Assembly (NCBI GenBank): GCA_003427395.1 | Contig: BFEA01000037.1 | Coordinates: 915,563 to 939,036, forward strand | Length of the DNA stretch: 23,474 nt | Direction: 5' to 3' | DNA from: Chara braunii | Lineage: Eukaryota; Streptophyta; Charophyceae; Charales; Characeae | Part shown: positions 18,723 to 23,474 of the stretch, in pieces | How the letters are laid out: the number at the start of each line of letters is the position of its first letter | Position numbering within the stretch: position 1 is the first letter of the stretch | Position numbers and translations under genes: made by a program | Notes under the pieces: generated by a model | Told to the model about the DNA's origin: nothing | Seen by the model: only the letters and a program-made list of their open reading frames with translations | The model's database searches: none

Positions 18723-19172
18723 TATGCCAAGTGTCAACCAGCCGTTAAGGCCTTTTTCTAGGCCCTTCCCTTTTTTTTGTTTTGGCCCTTCCTATGCCTA
18801 AGGTGCAGTCCGTTATATCTCGGACTGCATCTGAGGCCTTCTCATGCCCATGAGAACCTCTTTTTACTTTTCTGTCTCTCCCACAGTGACCCTCTATGCT
18901 CCGATTTTCTCCCGGGAGGCTATTTTCCTCATGGAGCCTCTTTTGACTCCGTTTTTTTTAGGGAGGTTGATCCGAGATTTTTCGGATTGCTCCATGTCTC
19001 CCTTCTCATGTTTATTTACTTTTTCTTTTTCTTTTGATCTCTCCGTTTGCTCCCACTAGAGCTTGCATTAGTGGTGCTAATATTTTTGGCCGTTAAGATC
19101 TTGATCTTGACGGTACATTTTGCTTTAATTATTTTCCCTCATGCCGCTCCACCGTTTCTTCTTGAGACCTTC
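18723..19172 (-). repeat. Composite repeat copy 2, innermost part (reverse)
   Basis: Pairs in inverted orientation with about 19840-20295; the 24-nt hairpin at 18805-18828 pairs with 20189-20212 and CCCTCATG near 19136 pairs with CATGAGGG near 19873. Coordinate sums are about 39,017, about 1.1 kb more than in the outer part, which the tandem expansion and repeat X insertion explain. A CACTAGAGCTTGCATTAGTG palindrome-like stretch (19053-19072) is shared. Confidence 0.85.
18805..18828. repeat. 24-nt hairpin module (copy 2, inner)
   Basis: Perfect 8-nt arms GCAGTCCG and CGGACTGC with loop TTATATCT. Inverted counterpart at 20189-20212. Confidence 0.9.
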
Positions 19173-19838
19173 ACGTAGTCGGGACTGGTGAGTCCCAAAT
19201 AACTTCCTATCACTCGAGAGACCGAATATGGACGAACTGTGCACAACAAAGAAATCCGAAGTGAGACGAGATAAAGGATTAGAACGCAGGAGGGAGTAAT
19301 GCCCTGGGCCGAGAACCACAGGGGGAAAGAACTAAGCGGCGGCAAGCGAGCGAGCACAAGAACAGGGGCACATAGATCATAGCAGGAGGCCAGGAGGGTC
19401 ATCGGAAGGCAATAAGACAAAGGCCAAGGGGCCTTTTGAACTAACAATTGCAACGCGACAGCAATAAGGGAATGAGGAAGTCGAGGGATGAGCGACCAGA
19501 AGCCACGGGAAACCGGGAAATGAGGGGCCAACGTGGGGGCCACCTACGGGAACCTCGGAGCGAAGGCCCACGACCAACGAGACCGGCACGTGCAAGGCGC
19601 GAGGAAAGACTAAGGAGAGGGGTCGCTATGGGGCGACAAGACGCCCAAGGGGCATGAGACACCTCGGGGAAAGGCACCCGGGGCCACATGGGACTAAGTA
19701 AAAATAATGGCATCTGGGGCGAAATGTGTCGGGGACTGCCGACGGGACTAAGTGTCGTGGACCGCCGATGGGACTAAGTGTCGGGGTCCACCGGCGGGAC
19801 TAAGTGTCGGGGACCACCGACGGGACAAGTGGCGGGGA
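19173..19838. other. Central spacer of the head-to-head inverted repeat
   Basis: This purine- and GC-rich segment has no inverted counterpart. Open frames (for example 69 codons on plus at 19448-19657 and 134 codons on minus) are arginine- or leucine-rich and unrecognised. AGAAATCCGAAGTGAG at 19250-19265 also occurs at 13475-13490, just outside the satellite end of copy 2. The right part is a 26-bp minisatellite. It may be the original start region of one composite copy or unrelated sequence. Confidence 0.6.
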
Positions 19839-19845
19839 CATGTGA
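19728..19845 (+). repeat. 26-bp minisatellite
   Basis: GTCGGGGACC-type starts at 19728, 19754, 19780, 19806 and 19831; the unit reads GTCGGGGaCCaCCGaCGGGACTAAGT with variation, the last unit lacking one base. Each unit can form a GTCGG/CCGAC hairpin. Confidence 0.92.
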
Positions 19846-20188
19846 AAGTCCCAAGAAGAAACAACGGCACCACATGAGGGAAAATAATAAATACAAGGTG
19901 CACCGTCAAGATCAACATCTTGACGTCCAAGAATACTAGCACCACTAGTGCAAGTACTAGTGGTGACAAACGGGAAGGCCAAAAGGAAAAGGAAAAGTTA
20001 AGAAAACTGAAGTGGGAGGCATGGGAGCAATCCGAAAAACCTCGGATCAGCCTCCCTCTAGAAAATAGAGTCAAATAAGACCCCATCTGAAAAATAGCCC
20101 TCCGGGAGAAAATCGGGGTAGGAGGGAACATTGTGGGAGAAACGTAGGAGTAAAAGGAGGCTCCCATGGGCATGGGAAGGCCATTATT

Positions 20189-20212
20189 GCAGTCCGAGAA
20201 ATAACGGACTGC
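20189..20212. repeat. 24-nt hairpin module (copy 3, first)
   Basis: Perfect arms GCAGTCCG and CGGACTGC with loop AGAAATAA; counterpart of 18805-18828. Confidence 0.9.
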
Positions 20213-20647
20213 ACCTTGGGCATAGGGAGGGCCAAAACTAAGAGGAAAAGGCTAGAAAAGGGCCTTAACGGACACTTGACACTTGGCATGCTAGAAAAAA
20301 GAGAGAAAAGAAAAGAAAATGGGGGAGAATAAGACAAAAAGGGTGAGAGGGAGTGAGTGAGTTGGCCGTCAGTAGGGACTGCCATAGGTAGGGACTGATA
20401 GGTCCCTATTGTCCAAGAAAGGAGGAAAAAAGAAAAGAAAAGAAAAGAAAAGAAAAGAGAAAAAAACCCTAACGGTAAAAAACGGTCACTTGGGGAGATT
20501 CATCCGTGACCAGATTCATTATGGAATATGGCGGTTACAAAGGACTTTGATTTTTTTTTATTTTTGTGGAGAAAATGAAAGAAAATCAAGGCCTCTTGCA
20601 ACCAGAATAAAACGGAATACATGGATGAGGAGAAACACATGTTTTAG

Positions 20648-20681
20648 GTGCATCCGGAGCCAAAATCAAGTCCGGATGCGC
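20648..20681. repeat. 34-nt hairpin GTGCATCCGG...CCGGATGCGC (copy 3)
   Basis: Long arms with one mismatch. A tandem-like relative of 20810-20843. No counterpart is seen at the expected place in copy 2, so it was gained in copy 3 or lost in copy 2. Confidence 0.8.
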
Positions 20682-20758
20682 TTGGGAGTTGGCCGTTTCT
20701 TTTTCTTTTGAGTAAGGGCTAGTTGTGGGGTATTGGGGCTAAGGAATTGACCCCCATT

Positions 20759-20782
20759 GCAGTCCGAGTTACAACGGACTGC
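20759..20782. repeat. 24-nt hairpin module (copy 3, second)
   Basis: Perfect arms GCAGTCCG and CGGACTGC with loop AGTTACAA. The expected counterpart in copy 2 (17158-17181) is degenerate. Confidence 0.9.
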
Positions 20783-20809
20783 ATGGGGGAAAGAAAACAC
20801 ATGTTCTAG

Positions 20810-20843
20810 GTGCATCCGAAGCCAATATTGAGCCCGGATGCAC
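20810..20843. repeat. 34-nt hairpin GTGCATCCG...CGGATGCAC (copy 3)
   Basis: Nine-base arms with a CAATATTG-containing loop; inverted counterpart of 17097-17130. Confidence 0.85.
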
Positions 20844-20919
20844 TAGGAAATTTAATGCTTCATTTTCTTTTAACATGGGGCAAGTTGTGGGGCTGTGGGT
20901 GTAGAAAACAGCCATGACT

Positions 20920-20943
20920 GCAGTCCGAGTAATTACGGACTGC
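20920..20943. repeat. 24-nt hairpin module (copy 3, third)
   Basis: Perfect arms GCAGTCCG and CGGACTGC with loop AGTAATTA; counterpart of 16996-17019. Confidence 0.9.
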
Positions 20944-22380
20944 ATGGGGATGCCAAGGCTAAGGGGAAATGGGCTACGACAAGCCCGGAAGACTAAAAAG
21001 GAGCAATTCTGGCATGGGGCAAGTAAAGACGGTAAAAGGCAACCGTGAGAGAAAAATCGGCACACATGTAGGAATAATGGGACCAGCAAGGGCAATGGGC
21101 TCCAAAAAAATAAAAATGGGACGCCGCCCGGAATGTTGTCGGGGACCAAATGGGTCCAAATAATAAAAATCGAAAAACGGGACAGCCCCGCGGGCGGGAC
21201 AAGAAAATGGGACTAGTATGGAGGAGAATGGCGGGGACTTGAGATGTCCCAAGGGAACCATGAGCAAAACACAAGGAACAATTGTGCAAGCAAACGGCAC
21301 CGTCGAGATTAAGGATCTAGACGGTGGAAAATATTAGCACCACTAGTGCAAGCGGGGGCAAGTGGGAGAGCCATGGGGAGAAAAGAAAGTAAGATAATAA
21401 TGTTGGGAGGGCTGCCCAACAGCCCAAAATATCTCGGACTAGCTAGGCATAAGAAAATAGAGCCTTGAGAGGCTCAACATGAGAAAAAGGCTGCCCTTAG
21501 AGAATGGGAGCAAAAAGGGGCTCAAAATTGGGCAAACGGGAGCAAAATGGAGCCCCCTAGGAGCATGGGGGTGCCATTGTTGGAATCCGAGATGTAACGG
21601 CCAAGTAACAGCCATGAACCTGGCCTTGAATGAGGCCCTAGGGCCTAGAAAGAGGGTGCACAGCAGTTTGACACTTGTCAAAACATAAATAAAAGAAAAA
21701 GAAAGAAAGATGAGAGAAAAATGAGGGAAAATGAGACAAAAAGGGGGAAAAGAGTGGAGGAGAACGTGTCGGCCTATTGGGACCTGCACAGTAGGGACTG
21801 GCAGGTCCCAACAGTGACCTCATCCCTCCTAGAATGAGGGAGGGCAATCCGGATTGCAGAGATAGGGCCATATCTCAATAAAATTTGAATTAAAAAGCAG
21901 AAAATGAGAGAAAAAGCAAAAAGGAAGTGGCCGGATTTCTTTTTGACCATGGATCTGAGATCAGATCTCATTGTGGAGAGGAACTAGCCGTTTTTTGTGG
22001 GCCAGCTCAAAACGGCTAGCTCCGGAATGAGGTGGCAACCCAAAATGGAAAGAAACAAAAGAGGGAAAAGGCCAAAACTGTGCATTTGGCCCAAATAAGA
22101 GAGCCAGATGCACCAAAAATTGAAAAAGTAGACTTAGGGGCCCAAAATTGAAGCAAGGGCTACTAGGGGGTATCTCGGATTATTGCTGGCCTTGGATCTC
22201 AGCCAGATCCAAGGCTGAAAGTGTGCCGCCACATGGAAAAATGCTCCGGCCTACCCAAAAGAGGCCAAAACTTGAAAAAATCAAGAAAAAGCCCTCTTTC
22301 AAGTATTGCTGCCCCTTGGGCATTAGGACTCTAGGGGGCAGCATTTGAGCAATGAAAAAGAGGCCGGAGTAGGCCAAGAG

Positions 22381-22413
22381 GCAGTCCGAGTTGGTACCAA
22401 CCACTCGGACTGC
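22381..22413. repeat. 33-nt palindrome of copy 3
   Basis: Perfect 10-nt arms GCAGTCCGAG and CTCGGACTGC around a TTGGTACCAA core. The best preserved of the three equivalents (276-308, 15466-15498). Confidence 0.92.
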
Positions 22414-22995
22414 ATGTACTTGGCCAAAACGAGGCTCAGGTACCTCCAGAAGGGTCTAGTAGGGGAATTTGGCCTTGGGGGTACCTCGGTTCACCTCAAG
22501 GCTCATGGAGAGGCTCATGGGCTGGCCGGACTGCTGGTTTCAGCCTGCATAAGCTGAGGATGCAGTCCGCCACTCTCACGTTTGCATGAGGAGTGCCCAT
22601 GCTGCCCAAGTGAGCTCACATGAGCACCTTTGCACTTGGAGTGAGGAGGGAGGAGCCCATGCTAGTGGGAGAGTTTAGAGGAGACTAGGAGGTAGTGGGG
22701 AGGACTCTAGAGGATAGTGATGATGGGAGAGACACTTGGGAGGTGATCCGCCATATCCTTCCTAGGTGTAGGAGAGAAGGAGAGGCTAGAAGAGCCCCAT
22801 TAGCCCTCCTAGAGGGGACGACTCCATAGCCATAGCTAGGGGAGCTTGCCATAGCCTGAGAGAGAGCAAGGAAGGAGGAGAGAAGGGCTTGGAGAAGAAG
22901 GGAGCCATAGCCAAGAGGGGATTGTGCAAGGAGTGGAAGCTTCTTCGAGAGGACACCAACATCAAGGAATCAACAAGGTGAGAGGAAGAAAGAGG

Positions 22996-23270
22996 CTTCT
23001 TCTTCTTCTTCTTCTTCTTCTTCTTCTTCTTCCTCCTCCTCCTCTTCTCCTTCTTCCTCCCCTCCTTCTTGTTCCTCTTCTTCCTCCTCACTCCCTCTCT
23101 CTTCCTTCTCTCGTCTCCCCTCTTCATCTCCTCTTCTTCTCCATCTCCATTTACCTCATCTCTCCTTCATCTTCTTTGTCTCCCTCCTCTTCTTCTCCAT
23201 CTCCATTTACCTCATCTCTCTCCCTTTCTCCTCCATCTTCTCTTACTTCATTTTCTCTCCTCCATAGGCT
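22996..23270 (+). repeat. TTC microsatellite and CT-rich tract of copy 3
   Basis: TTC triplets (22996-23030) pass into CT-rich sequence, with a duplicated CTTCTTCTCCATCTCCATTT segment around 23131 and 23191. Same position relative to the block and the 91-bp array as in copy 1. Confidence 0.95.
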
Positions 23271-23327
23271 ACTCAAACTTTCCTCTTTCACTTATACACT
23301 AGGGGGTAGTACTCTGATTCATTCATA

Positions 23328-23474
23328 GATGCTTCATGATGCAATCTTGGTGGTTTGGGAGCTTCAATCTTGTGTTTTTCACACTCAAACTAGTAGGTAG
23401 TGTAGCGCTTCACACATGGATGCTTCTTGATGCAATCTTGGTGATTTGGGAGCTTCAAACTTGTGATTTTCACA
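23328..23474 (+). repeat. 91-bp satellite array of copy 3, cut by window end
   Basis: Units start at 23328 and 23419, 91 bp apart, with the same words as the 1200-1840 array. The array continues beyond the window. Confidence 0.95.

Larger units (their letters stand above)
19840..22995 (+). repeat. Composite repeat copy 3, hairpin-rich block (forward)
   Basis: Contains the full order of the non-coding block from the central spacer to the TTC tract. The right third (22118 onward) matches copy 1 in direct orientation; the rest matches copy 2 in inverted orientation. At least four hairpin modules with GCAGTCCG arms and two GTGCATCCG hairpins lie in it, plus shorter inverted repeats such as ATCCGGAT near 21848 and a pair of AACGGCTAG-type arms around 21988-22020. 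It ends in CAACAAGGTGAGAGG. No conserved ORF is found. Confidence 0.88.

Noticed and set aside
19139-19657. ORFs of 134 codons (minus) and 69 codons (plus) in the central spacer
   Set aside because: Arginine- or leucine-rich frames without domains, overlapping on opposite strands.

Overview
The window looks like a repeat-dominated, gene-free stretch of a eukaryotic nuclear genome. Evidence: two decayed Ty3/Gypsy (Metaviridae-type) retrotransposon pol regions, several tandem satellite arrays with 26-93 bp units, long TTC/GAA and TC tracts, scattered single N bases inside repeats, and no intact cellular gene on either strand. One Ty3 copy keeps a recognisable chromodomain (chromovirus type). 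The wording of the second pol resembles what I remember from charophyte algae and early land plants (Chara-like); this is recollection only and was not checked by search. No bacterial operon, RNA gene or CRISPR array was seen.

Layout. (1) 1-3640: a non-coding composite repeat in forward orientation: a hairpin-rich block (1-887), a TTC/CT-rich tract (888-1135), a short linker, a 91-bp satellite (1200-1840), an 80-82-bp satellite (1893-2868) and a 53/35-bp satellite (2868-3540). (2) 3641-3691: TC microsatellite, then about 1.1 kb of unassigned sequence. (3) 4847-8012: 5'-truncated Ty3 element 1 (RNase H, integrase, chromodomain, long 3' region with minisatellites, polypurine tract) followed by an LTR-like start at 8013. 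(4) about 8469-11184: Ty3 element 2 (reverse transcriptase, RNase H, integrase, degenerate C-terminal domain), followed by an LTR-like region with a TATA box (11671) and a GATT microsatellite. (5) about 12590-13216: repeat X copy A, plus a 267-bp interval bounded by 16-nt inverted repeats. (6) 13500-19172: a second copy of the composite repeat in reverse orientation (satellites, GAA tract, hairpin-rich block), carrying an 89-bp internal tandem array and an insertion of repeat X copy B. (7) 19173-19838: a central spacer with a 26-bp minisatellite. (8) 19840-23474: a third composite copy in forward orientation, ending in the same TTC tract and 91-bp satellite.

The most striking structure is that copies 2 and 3 lie head to head and form a giant imperfect inverted repeat (arms of at least about 4-5 kb, spacer about 0.66 kb), while copies 1 and 3 are direct repeats. 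All three share the same order: hairpin-rich block, then TTC tract, then 91-bp-type satellite; copies 1 and 2 also continue into a TGTTCCG-containing satellite. The hairpin-rich block repeatedly carries a 24-nt hairpin with arms GCAGTCCG/CGGACTGC. This suggests one foldback-like or satellite-carrying repeat unit of unknown type, invaded by other repeats. No protein product can be assigned to it. The Ty3 relics are the only recognisable protein-derived sequence, and both are disabled by stops, frameshifts and 5' truncation.
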